Shown in pieces: positions 24,501-32,700 of a stretch of DNA of 64,000 nt. The DNA is from Hippopus hippopus. Its lineage: Eukaryota; Mollusca; Bivalvia; Cardiida; Cardiidae. How positions within the stretch are numbered: position 1 is the stretch's first letter; each line of letters begins with the position of its first letter. The position numbers and the translations under genes are program-made. Location of the stretch: the NCBI GenBank assembly GCA_946811185.2, contig OX328109.1, positions 14,606,255 to 14,670,254 of the forward strand, given 5' to 3'. Below the pieces are notes generated by a model. That model was not told the origin of the DNA and ran no database searches. It was given only the letters and a program-made list of their open reading frames with translations.

Positions 24501-26289
24501 CTGGTGAATGAGCCACATCATACAGTGAGAGTTTTGCCACCGTGGGCGACATCTTGAGCAACAAGGACAAAGGCTGTCCAATCCCACCTGAAGCTCCAAG
24601 AACGGCAACTTTAGTATTTTTCTGAAACTGTAATGAATACCATTTGCAGATTTTTTTCAATTTTGATAATTGCCAAGCCCTATCAATATCCATGTTTCTA
24701 TAATCACATGATTTGATGCAACCCAGTTACTTCTGAAATGTTTCAGCCACATCACAATGACAGTTTTCAGACTTCCAACCAGCACTAAAGTCGGATTAAC
24801 CTTTTACCAGATGACAAAATTTTAGTCATGTCCAAAATGAAAGCATTTACAGATGACAATTTCGTTGTGGCTCATATGGTGCAATTTTTCTTTGATAGGG
24901 TAGAAAACGTTGTGGGAAAAGGAGAAAATGCTGGTTACCGGCATTTTCTCCTTTTCCCACAATATTTTCAAAAAGCTTGTTTCCCGGGGTCGTTAAAAGT
25001 TGACATTGTATGGTAAAGGGTTAAAATGGCTCATCACTGGATATTATCTTTTACCTGTCTGGCTCTAGTTAGATCGTTGGTTAGTTGTTTCATACTTTAA
25101 CCTGAACTTATTTGGCTTTGTGGTTCTTGTTGGACTGGTTTGTTTTTTGTATGGTGTTTAACACTGTTAAACATTTTTCAGTAATGTTATGGCAGCCAGT
25201 ACAACTATCCATGCTTTCCTAGAGTTTCTTTTACAAATGCTTTGCAAATTATTCTTCCCACGCCACTGGTTGCTTTTACACATGAACATCGTCGAAAAAA
25301 TGACCAGCTGTGAGACAGGAATGAATCTTGTTGCAATGACCATCATGAATCCTTGAAAAAAATTGGCCTAGCCTGGAAGTCAAATCAGAGACCCTCCCTG
25401 GTCTCAAGACCTTACTTACGTACGCTACTGAAAGCACTACTGGGCTTGCCCGACTCTTGTTGGAATTGAATGCCATGGTGATTACTCGGCATAAACCCTG
25501 GAACTCCCCCCCAGCCATGGATTTTGCTTGGCAATTTTGGGGAAATAAAGCAAGGCATTCTTGCTTAATTAATGTTGAAATGATGATCTGCAAGTCCTGC
25601 ATATTCACCATTTCAACATTCATTCTGTGCATTTCTTGCTGTATCTCCAAAACTGCCAAAGTTAAGAAGTAAAACCCATAGCTGATGATTGAATGGTGTT
25701 GAACATCGCTTTCAACATAATTTTAGTCATATCATAGCCAATACTCACATATTCATGCATTTCACCCGTGCTTGGTTTGGGTTCTGAAGTGTCTTGCCCA
25801 AGGACACTCCCATGAAAAACCCTAGTGGATCAAATGACGCCGGACCTTAAAAATACTAAGTGGATTATGCCGATGAGTCTTTACCAGATAACAAAATATT
25901 ACAAGAAATTGAAAAATGGTCAAATAATTGGATTTGTCACCTGTATCAAATAGAAAGTGTTCAGTTCTTCTTTGAATTATCTCCCTTTGTATTGCCCTTC
26001 GACTAGTTTTTTCTTCGATAGAAAATATTTGTTTCACCTATATTACTTGGGACAAAAACAAAAACTTCATGCTTAGCGATAATTTTCAAGCTGTAAAATA
26101 GTTAGTGAACATGCTAGACTGCACTTCATGACTTTGCAATACCGGCATGGATGATAAAACTGAGGCATCTTCATTTCGTCTATGACGGGATTAATACAGT
26201 CAGGCTAACACCTTAATTCTAACCTGTTGCGTCGTGGAGAAAGTTCTTCGTGAAATATTCGAAAGTGGGCGTGCAATTCTGGACAACAT
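12436..26289 (-). CDS. MDH2: Malate dehydrogenase, mitochondrial (complete gene, 8 coding exons)
   Basis: NAD-dependent malate dehydrogenase of the mitochondrial matrix; it interconverts malate and oxaloacetate in the TCA cycle and the malate-aspartate shuttle. Coding exons on the minus strand: 26289-26224, 24621-24369, 22847-22738, 21133-21008, 17891-17787, 16296-16225, 13958-13785, 12561-12436. They join in frame to 343 aa; human MDH2 is 338. Residues 1-22 are Arg/Ser-rich without acidic residues, a typical presequence. Visible landmarks: GASGGIG nucleotide loop (31-37); mobile-loop Arg104 and Arg110 in PRKPGMTRDD; Asn142; Asp173 and Arg176 in TTLDTVR; catalytic His200 in VGGHSG. All introns are GT-AG. 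A 4-5 residue Gly/Glu-rich insertion near residues 280-290 lengthens it relative to human. No canonical AATAAA follows the stop; an ATTAAA (minus strand, 12356-12351) is a possible signal. The gene is divergent from the STYXL1-like gene. Confidence 0.97.
12900..13410 (+). repeat. Diverged tandem repeat in MDH2 intron 7
   Basis: Begins near GAACAAGACTTAG; about three units marked by TTCAACTTTAAAT and AGGGTTCAAGCTA; ends at GAACGGACATCG, reminiscent of the other tandem-repeat families. Confidence 0.5.
13785..13958 (-). CDS. MDH2: MDH2 exon 7
   Basis: Residues 245-302, [14 protein letters not shown] to VPCLLG. Acceptor AAATAG, donor GGT|GTAAGT. Includes the lineage-specific IEGGESGAP insertion. 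A repeat-A copy starts about 20 bp upstream of the acceptor. Confidence 0.96.
13979..14204 (+). repeat. Repeat A next to the MDH2 exon 7 acceptor
   Basis: About 20 bp upstream of MDH2 exon 7 on the minus strand. Its right TTAA (14201-14204) is also the left border of an A fragment at 14201-14226. Confidence 0.75.
14226..15970 (+). mobile_element. F-family tandem-repeat element, split by a D element
   Basis: 145-165-bp units marked by GGCAATAACTCT and CTGTATATGAAGTTTGAAGT. 3' end: ACGCACGCACGCAC...GACGGACGGAC, then hairpin CCCCCAAAC-TTC-GTTTGTGGGGG and AATAATGAT. One unit is cut at AAA/TTTAC by the D element 14303-15414. Confidence 0.7.
14303..15414 (+). mobile_element. D-family element, second copy
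   Basis: Same termini as 10385-11432 (AACAAGAGCAGC... / ...CGTC-TTC-GACGGG-CATATAA) and the same ~163-bp units, more diverged; lies in MDH2 intron 6. Confidence 0.75.
15985..16200 (+). repeat. K-family fragment
   Basis: Contains ATGTCAAAGTCTTTGCACGATGAC and ends AAACAGCGGAGCTAATAACT, like the 3' part of other K copies. Confidence 0.5.
16225..16296 (-). CDS. MDH2: MDH2 exon 6
   Basis: Residues 221-244, [20 protein letters not shown] to KAGA. A 24-codon exon, phase 0 at both ends, donor GCT|GTGAGT. Confidence 0.95.
16445..17770 (+). mobile_element. E-family tandem array in MDH2 intron 5, carrying a nested repeat A
   Basis: Units of the E type (GACCTACTTTTTGACC, TTTTGGACTGAAAATGTGGC). 3' end CAAAAGCTCATC...CAGATGAGCTAAAAA. 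Repeat A (16882-17110, minus) interrupts a unit between CTTGTAA and CTCATTTTC. Confidence 0.7.
16882..17110 (-). repeat. Repeat A nested in an E array
   Basis: Full length: CTCTTTACCACACAATCCCG left, GGTAAAGAGTTAA right, palindrome 16935-17005. Confidence 0.85.
17787..17891 (-). CDS. MDH2: MDH2 exon 5 (catalytic histidine)
   Basis: Residues 186-220, [17 protein letters not shown] through SFPQ. His200 is the proton-relay histidine. Phase 0 at both ends; donor CAG|GTAAGA. Confidence 0.97.
17950..20753 (+). repeat. Eight repeat A copies in MDH2 intron 4
   Basis: Copies at 17950-18178, 18373-18597, 18595-18797 (decayed), 18942-19167, 19202-19429, 19655-19888 (decayed), 20274-20479 and 20526-20753, all in one orientation. 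The best is 20526-20753 (228 bp), with TTAACCCTTTAACA / TGGTAAAGGGTTAA ends. C hairpin at 18279-18345. Confidence 0.85.
19897..20270 (-). mobile_element. Two SINE fragments, minus orientation
   Basis: Tails at 19897-19975 and 20004-20060 (GAATGGTGTTTCACGCCGC). The second extends through GGTTTCATCAGTACTAGG to a reversed tRNA-like region near 20230-20270. Confidence 0.6.
20753..20981 (-). repeat. Repeat B copy 6
   Basis: Left end truncated where it meets the repeat-A TTAA; right end CAGAGCATGGCTC about 27 bp from the MDH2 exon 4 donor. Confidence 0.7.
21008..21133 (-). CDS. MDH2: MDH2 exon 4
   Basis: Residues 144-185, [16 protein letters not shown] to FIAEAK. In the family this block is 42 residues, as here. 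It contains TTLDTVR with Asp173 and Arg176. Donor AAG|GTATGT. Repeat-B copy B6 lies about 27 bp beyond the donor. Confidence 0.97.
21192..21700 (+). repeat. Repeat A inserted in repeat A, with a further insert
   Basis: Outer copy: 21192-21224 (TTTACCAGACAATAAAAC...ACTTGT) and 21662-21700 (ATTGAAAGTATTTACAGG). Inner copy: 21225-21665 with TTAA at each end. The inner copy is itself split by a ~208-bp insert (21401-21608). Confidence 0.85.
21401..21608 (+). mobile_element. Insert with tRNA-like sequence (SINE-like)
   Basis: Contains TTTAGCTCAGTGGTTATGG (A box) and AGGGTTCGAAACCTG (B box) at 21487-21545. The acceptor stem does not pair, so it is a tRNA-derived repeat rather than a tRNA gene. Confidence 0.55.
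21818..22000. repeat. Repeat C, near-complete
   Basis: Ends CTAACCCTTAACC.../...GGTTAA around a hairpin AAGATCAGACTGCACG / GTGCAGTCTGATCTTG. Confidence 0.7.
22008..22248. repeat. Palindromic MITE plus a 44-bp hairpin
   Basis: 22008-22182 matches the inverted repeat at 7326-7512 (AACTTCTGATTGGCTAAACC and complement). 22205-22248 is a separate near-perfect hairpin (CCATCTGATTGGCTGAGATG / CATCTCAGCCAGTCAGATGG). Confidence 0.7.
22310..22440 (-). mobile_element. SINE fragment, minus orientation
   Basis: GGATTGAACCCAGGGCC is a reversed B box; the tail side is TTGAATGGTTGACAG. Confidence 0.5.
22467..22721 (+). repeat. Repeat B copy 7
   Basis: Full length; inner palindrome GTCAGCCTGCAC / GCACAGGCTGAC. 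Ends 17 bp from the MDH2 exon 3 donor. Confidence 0.8.
22738..22847 (-). CDS. MDH2: MDH2 exon 3
   Basis: Completes Gly107 and encodes 108-143, [12 protein letters not shown] through VITNP. Acceptor GGCAG, donor CCA|GTAAGT, phase 0 out. Holds the second substrate arginine (Arg110) and Asn142. Confidence 0.97.
22878..23270. repeat. Decayed repeat A, then repeat C
   Basis: A at 22878-23075 has lost half of its palindrome. The C hairpin at 23100-23160 is near perfect (AGATCAGACTGCACAGAACG / complement). Confidence 0.65.
23287..23713 (+). mobile_element. H-family Helentron-like element
   Basis: Starts AACAAGAGATTGG; ends with GACGGACAGACAGACAG tract, then TCTCCC...GGGGAGA hairpin and CATAAT. A single body unit ending TTCCAGTTACAGGGCAGAC. 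Confidence 0.6.
23873..24083 (+). repeat. Repeat A
   Basis: Core is mutated (GGTTACAAGTATTTTC). A C-family hairpin follows at 24165-24235. Confidence 0.7.
24369..24621 (-). CDS. MDH2: MDH2 exon 2 (NAD-binding Rossmann half)
   Basis: Residues 23-106 plus the first base of codon 107. Begins [15 protein letters not shown] after a TTTCAG acceptor and ends ...AGVPRKP(G) at CCAG|GTTTGA. It carries the nucleotide-binding glycine loop, the acidic strand-2 end (LYD) and Arg104. Confidence 0.97.
24796..25024 (+). repeat. Repeat A in MDH2 intron 1
   Basis: Full-length copy with TTAA at both ends (24796-24799, 25021-25024). Confidence 0.9.
25130..25830 (-). mobile_element. Two SINEs, minus orientation
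   Basis: 25130-25440 contains GTATGGTGTTTAACACTG, CACGCCACTGGTTGC and a reversed B box; 25684-25830 contains TTGAATGGTGTTGAACATCG. An A fragment follows at 25876-25925. Confidence 0.65.
26224..26289 (-). CDS. MDH2: MDH2 exon 1 (presequence)
   Basis: Encodes residues 1-22, starting [17 protein letters not shown], with arginines spaced as in mitochondrial targeting helices. It ends in phase 0 at CAG|GTTAGA. The start is the only in-frame ATG that gives this leader. Confidence 0.93.
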
Positions 26290-26631
26290 TATGTCATACA
26301 CAGGGTCAGCAAAATTATTTCACAAAGTGTTACCGGTCAGTATGACAGTCGGAAGTATGAGCACCACACGTTGAATGAAGGTCAGATTAATACGCGCCTT
26401 GACGACTAGTAGAAATTTTCTATGTACTGCCATATATTTCGAACTGAATATTGGCACCTACAAAACACTATAGAAAGCTAATGTTTAGATACATTTGAAA
26501 TGGTGACGAGAGATTAAAAGGATAAATGTTGCTTCTAAAGACAATTATTGGCAAAGTAAAACCAGCACTTTGTTGTCATGCGCATTAACATACTGTTTAC
26601 ATTGTGCTATGACCACAGCAGCAGCTTCACA
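26290..26631. promoter_or_regulatory. Probable bidirectional MDH2 / STYXL1 promoter
   Basis: The 342 bp between the two start codons. No TATA box at a sensible distance from either start. It holds an ETS/GABP-like CGGAAGT at 26350-26356 and two inverted CCAAT boxes (ATTGG) at 26450-26454 and 26547-26551, motifs common in divergent promoters of nuclear-encoded mitochondrial genes. No copy of the abundant repeats is visible here, unlike nearly all surrounding DNA. Transcription starts and UTR limits cannot be seen. Confidence 0.6.
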
Positions 26632-26734
26632 ATGGAAGGGTTAATTTTACTGGAACCAACTGATCTTTATAATATGCTGCAACAAGCTACTCAATTTACA
26701 AATCTGAGTGACCCGAACTATCTATTACTCATAG
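26632..26734 (+). CDS. STYXL1: STYXL1-like exon 1
   Basis: Residues 1-34 plus one base: [19 protein letters not shown] to DPNYLLLI. The family's N terminus has the same length and a similar opening, which supports this ATG. Donor G|GTTTGT. Confidence 0.92.
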
Positions 26735-29700
26735 GTTTGTTTGTTTAATATGTGTAAATAACTTGCTACTTGTTTGTTATGTACACAGTACTGTCTGAAT
26801 GTAAACAGTAGTACAGTCGTTTAGGCAGTAACGGATCGCTAACGAAATTATCGCTGCGTACGTTTTTAATCCATCATATGTGGGATAATAAATGATACCA
26901 TTCGACAGCAAAATATGTGATCTTTCAAAAGCAGTCAACATTTTTAGCTGAAAAATCGTTTAACGATAAAAAATACCTTCTTTTTCGAAGACGCTAATTA
27001 GGTCAATATAGGATAGCTTTGGGTAGTAACGGATAGTATAGACTAATGTAGTTGAGGGGTCATCTCAAATCAGTCTGAAAGCTGTCAAGTGCCGTAAATC
27101 TACAATTAAATCGTTGGTGATGCACTTTTGATATATTTACATGGATCCAGAGTTTGATTCACAGACAGGCCAAGATTGTTTTTAACATTTAACAATTTTA
27201 GTCGTAGTCTCAGCACTACCTACCTTCAGTCTGAAGGCTTGCTCCGATGTTATTTTTGTGATTGGGTCTCCGGAGTGGAGAAACAATCAAAAAATAACAT
27301 CGGAGCTCCCCTTCGGATCGAAGGTAAGCACTACCCAGCCAATCCAGTTGCAAGGGAGTTTTTTTTTTGTGTGTGTGTGTGTGTGTACCGTAATTGTAAT
27401 TGAAAAGGCCACGAAATAGACTGTAAGGTTAATTGGCTTCAGTAAAATGGTTGAAAGTAGAAAACAGCATCCTTTTTAAATGGTATTTGAAAAGGGGGGG
27501 GGCAATTTCAAGGCATAAGTCAGAGATAAAGAGTGGTAAACTACATCATTTCACTGTTTAATGATATCGATTGTTGCACTCAAGTGGAATTTTAAAACAG
27601 TATAAACTAGTCAAACCGGTATACTGACACATTCATGAATCAGTAACCCATTGTTGTGTCAGTAACTATATTAATTTCTGTCTCCCATTATACGATATTT
27701 TTTTAGGTGAAATTTGAAAAAAAAAAAAGTTTTGACTGTAAGTGAGAATTCCTCATGATGAGCATTTTCACCATTTTGCTTCATTGTTTTCACTGAAAGC
27801 TCATAAAAAACAAGCATGCTCTCTAGAAATACTCCAGCTAAAAGTTTGACATCATTAACGTACAACACAGTTTGTTCCCAAATATTTTGTTAGTACATGA
27901 CATATCATCTTTCTTCATCAATATGAAATAAACAGGTTTGTATTGCATGGAAATCAATGTTGCGCAACTTGATCATAATGAGCACTTTCATCAATTGTCA
28001 ATTTTTTTTCGAACCAAACAGGTACATGTATGTTAAAATCTGTTTTAAATTATATCTGAGGATGGCTGTTTATTCCTTTGTAAGGAATATCAATAAAACA
28101 ATCCACAACCATACAAGGTAGAAGAAACCAATTAAAGAAGGCACAGCAAGTTAGTTGTTGCAGATATGCTAGTTAGGACAACAGTTTTACCTATTGATAC
28201 AGAATACAGGGGGGTGCAAAAGTAGGTATACAGTGTATAATATGTCACTAATTATACAGTGTATACATACTTTTGCACCCCCTGTATATTGAGTAAAGTG
28301 TGCCATACAAAGAATATCTGTCTGATGGGGGGGGTGTTACAACATATTTTGGCAGATTTGCTTCAAAAGAGGAGGGTTTTCAGTAATATAATGCAGTTAC
28401 AACTAATTGTATGCTGCTTTATACAATAAGCTCCATGGTAAGATGTACAAAGCTTCGACTGTCTGATGAAATCCCAGATACAGTTCTTAGAATAAATAAT
28501 CAGTAACCTGAATATTCATTACACTGCCTTTTGGCATAGACGACATCGTTTTATTTAGCTCTTTAAGCACACAACAATGTTTTAGACTGCTCCAAAATGA
28601 AAGCATTTACAGAGGACAAATTATAATTATATGGCTCAAATTACTGTTTCTAAAAAGTTTGCTATACCTTGAGGGAAGTAAAAGGAGAAAATGCTGGTTA
28701 TAAGCATTTTCTCCTCTTATCACGATGTTTTCAAGACTCTAGTTGCTTAGGCATATAATTATATCTGCTACAGTCTGCAATAAATCATAAAAACAACTTG
28801 CCAATGGTCTAAGTCTTAGTGGCAGATGACCTATAGTTAAACCTGCTACATCAGATATTATATGATTTCTTTGTTGATCTGTGACCATTTTATGTAGAGT
28901 TGTATCAAATATCAATAAATCTGGAATCCACACTAGACAAGCATTTTTGTCATTCATATTGGAGTATTCTCTATTGACCAATAACTTTGTTTTTGTTTCA
29001 GCTTGTGGTGGCTTTATTTCAAAGGCACAATAGCCTTAAATTACTGAGTTTTCTGTCAAAACAGTTGCAATGCCACTGCATGCAGAACTGAGGGTTGATT
29101 TTTCTTTGTTGAAGAAGACAATTATCAGATGGTTCAGTCATGAGTACCTGAAACAAGACAAAGCTTCATATAATTAATGCACAAATTCACACTGGCCTTG
29201 CTTGAGCTTTTACCACTTACATTTTCTGTTTTTTTTTGTAAAAGGTCTATTTATCAGTTGATATAAGTGCTAGTGGCACTAAATTTACACCATGCATTGG
29301 TCACAATGACCATAATTATTACAATTTATGCAAGATATAAACTAGTCTACAAACATTTTGATCAGAGATGAAGATCAACACACCCTAAGGTGCAGTTTTG
29401 ACAAGATACCTGGTTTTAACCAATACCAGATATACATAAACCCCTTTATCACAAAGTACAGTTCCTGATTTTACAGTGACCTATATTTTCTATTTTCTAG
29501 ACCTTCATCCTCATTTTAAAAAGTTACAGATTAAGTTCAATTCACATTTTACATCGGTTTGACAGTCAACATTGATTTTGGGAAGGACCCTCTGAAGTTC
29601 TGCATATACACATTACCTCGCAAGGCTGATCCGCTACTGACCAAATCGGGCGCGGTATCTTTAGGTCAATATTCAATGTCACGAGTTTATACATGGAGCT

Positions 29701-32700
29701 GGTATTCTTTGGGGTAAAAGAAGACATATTTATACACCATTTCATACCAAAAACTCGTGATTTATACTTTACATACCTGAAAATTTGATTGAAGGTTTCG
29801 TCTGCTGTATTTTTTCCTGCGTTAAAAAAATTGAACTTCCGGTTGCCCCATTTTGGTTTTTGTGAGATTAGAATACCGTCACAAATGCATATTGTAAAAC
29901 AAAACATCATCAATCTATCGTGGAAATATCATTCTTTTCAATAGTACATGGATTTGTTCTATTACATGCCGACAGAAGATTTTCTCGGTAAAACATTAAC
30001 GGCCTATCCGCTATACCCCAAGATCCGCTACTGCCTAATCGACTGTACCATTGCTTTTAATTTACAAAATGTGATAAAAACACGAAAGTATGCATGGTTC
30101 AAAAGGAAAGACCAATTTATACTGATCAATACACTTTTAATTATCCTCGATTGTCCAAGGTTCGTGCCCATAAGCATAGGTTGCTCTGGAGAAATAACCT
30201 ATGGTTATCAGAATTTTCTCCTTTTCACACAGTGTTTCAAAAGCCTTCTTCTTCAGGGCAGAAAGGAGTGGGGATTGTGTGGTAAATGGTAAATATGTTG
30301 CTTATTTTGTTTGTAACATTGACAGGATCAAAGAAAAGCCATTAGCCCTTAACCCTTTACCATACGACAAATTTTAGACCTGTCTGAATTGAAAGCATTT
30401 GCAGATGACAGTTTCAATGTGGCTCATATGAAATGATTTTTCTTTGATAGGGTAGAAAACACTGTGGGAAAAGGAGAAAATGCTGGTAACCAGCATTTTC
30501 TCCTTTTCCAACAATGTTTGGAAAAGGAGAAAATGCTGGTTACCAGCATTTTCTCCTTTTCCCACAGTGTTTTCAAAAGCCTTCTCTATCAGGGGTGTTA
30601 AAAGTTGTCATTGTGTGGTAAAGGGTTAAGAGATCCATCTGTTCCTTCTTGTCCTAGATTTGTAAAGCACAAGTTTTACTGTAGAACAAAAGAAAGGTTA
30701 CTTTTAGAACCCCGAAATACTCTCTTGATTTGTATCTTTTACCTTATTTTTCAGATGCAAGAAATAAAAATGATTACAACGAAAGCCATGTCGTAACAGC
30801 CAAAAAGGCCCCAAAGGTATTGTCTCAATTAGATCTCTTTACCAAATGACTAAACTTTGGACTGGTCCAAATTGAAAGTATTTGCAGATGACTGATTAAA
30901 TGTGGCTCATGTGATGGAATTCGTGTCTGAAAGAGTAGAAAACATTGTGGGAAAAGGAGAAAATGCTGGTTACCAGCATTTTCTTCTTTTCCCACGATGT
31001 TTTCAAAAGTTTTATTTGTCAGGGTCGTTAAAACTTGGGATTGTGTGATAAATTTACTATTATAACTTATAACATTACTTTTTGATGTATTTTCAAACCT
31101 ATTGGTTAATAACTTGAATATTTCAAATGTTTTGTATCAAAACATAAATTCTAGGTTTTGACAGAAACATCAGCAAGGATACAGAGTATCAGTCCTTCAT
31201 GAAATTTTACCCATTAAAGGGCCTTTCACAACTTCACTTGTCTTTTTGACCTGTGAAGATCAAGATCAGACAGCAAAAAAAATCAGAATCTTACAGTCTT
31301 ATCTTTAATAAAACTGTCCAGCATGATGACACATTGTAGCAAAAGCAACCTTGACATTGCTAGATTTGAAATACTCTTCATGAATTAATCATTTACCACA
31401 CAATGCCGACTTTTAACGACCCTGAGAAAGAAGTCTTTCGAAAACATTATGGGAAAAGGAGAAAATGCTGGTAACCAGCATTTTCTCCTTTTTCCACAAT
31501 GTTTTCTACCCTTCCCTAAACAAATTTTAATTTTTATGTCGCAATTATTTTGTCACCTGCAAATGCTTTCAATTTGGACTATGGTAGTCTGAAACTTTGT
31601 TGCCTGGGAAAAACCAATTTGAAATATGGTGCTTTAGCGTTCAAGTTCTGAATTTTAAACCCCTGATGAACAAGTTTCAAATTGTAGAACTATCTACACC
31701 TTGAAGATGAATAAAGTTTGGCTGTAAGGAAATAGCCATAAAAACTAACTTAAGGATACATCTATACTCGTTTTCAGCCAGTTTTTAACCCATTTCATTA
31801 TCATTTTGTCATACTGTGATGATTGTTGTACCTCCATACCAAATGTTACTCCTGACGGTTGCAAGGTTGCTAAGATTACAACCAATGAAAAATGCATTTC
31901 ATTTTCTGGAGGCCATCAAAGAAATCACTATTGTGATGTTTCCAGCTTTAAATCAAAGATTTCCAATATATGTATTTATCCCTTACACCATACATATGGG
32001 GAACTTATCTCTGTTTACACACCTGATTAAATTCTGAGCCATTCTACAGTCTATAAGACTTTAATAGCATTTTTTCCTCTCTGGCTGTAAGGCAGTATCT
32101 TTAACTAGCAAAGTCATCTTTTCAGTTTCTGACCCTTTTCTTTTTTCAACTATTGTCTGTAAAATTGGTAATAATTGAGGTGAGCATCTTTAGACCATTG
32201 TGATTTAACAATTATTTTTCTTATTTCAGAATAAAGAAGGGATGTTTTTTGTTCCATTTGATGCTGAACTTGAATGCAAACAAAATGTTGTGGTATATGA
32301 CAGTAATTCATCCAATCTTAATGAACAAGGTAAATATACCCCAAGTCTCTTTTAAAATCTTTCATTTCTCTGCACTTTAACCAGTTACCATGCAATCACA
32401 AGTTTTAAAGACCACAGGAGAGAAGGCTTTTGAAAACACTGTGGGAAGAGTAAAAAATGTTGGTAACAAGCATTTCCCCTTCTCTAAAGATGTTTTCTAC
32501 ATTTTAAAGATAAATCCCATCAATAAAGACACATTTATTCTGTCAACTGCAAATGCTTTCAAATTGGACAAGTGTACACTTATGATTGCACTACCAGGAT
32601 TTGGTATGGGATTTGTCCTTGAAAGGGTAGAAAACATGGTGGGATAAAAGAGAATATGCTGATTATTAAGCAACTTGGTGATAATGTTCTCCTAACACCA

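Larger units (their letters stand above)
26811..30048. mobile_element. 3.2-kb inverted-repeat element in STYXL1 intron 1
   Basis: Termini GTACAGTCGTTTAGGCAGTA and the complement of GTACAGTCGATTAGGCAGTA. If the TA is the target, the element ends CAGTCG, as in Tc1/mariner/pogo-like transposons. The motif CAGTARCGGATC recurs under both ends (26826, ~27028, ~29624, ~30020). Short minus-strand frames (28739-28981, 29566-29913) show no recognisable transposase. Confidence 0.55.

Noticed and set aside
28739..28981. 80-residue minus-strand frame within the 3.2-kb element
   Set aside because: Reads protein-like but shows no transposase motif or family I recognise; kept only as a note under the element.
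29566..29913. 115-residue minus-strand frame
   Set aside because: Overlaps subterminal repeats of the 3.2-kb element and has no recognisable domain.
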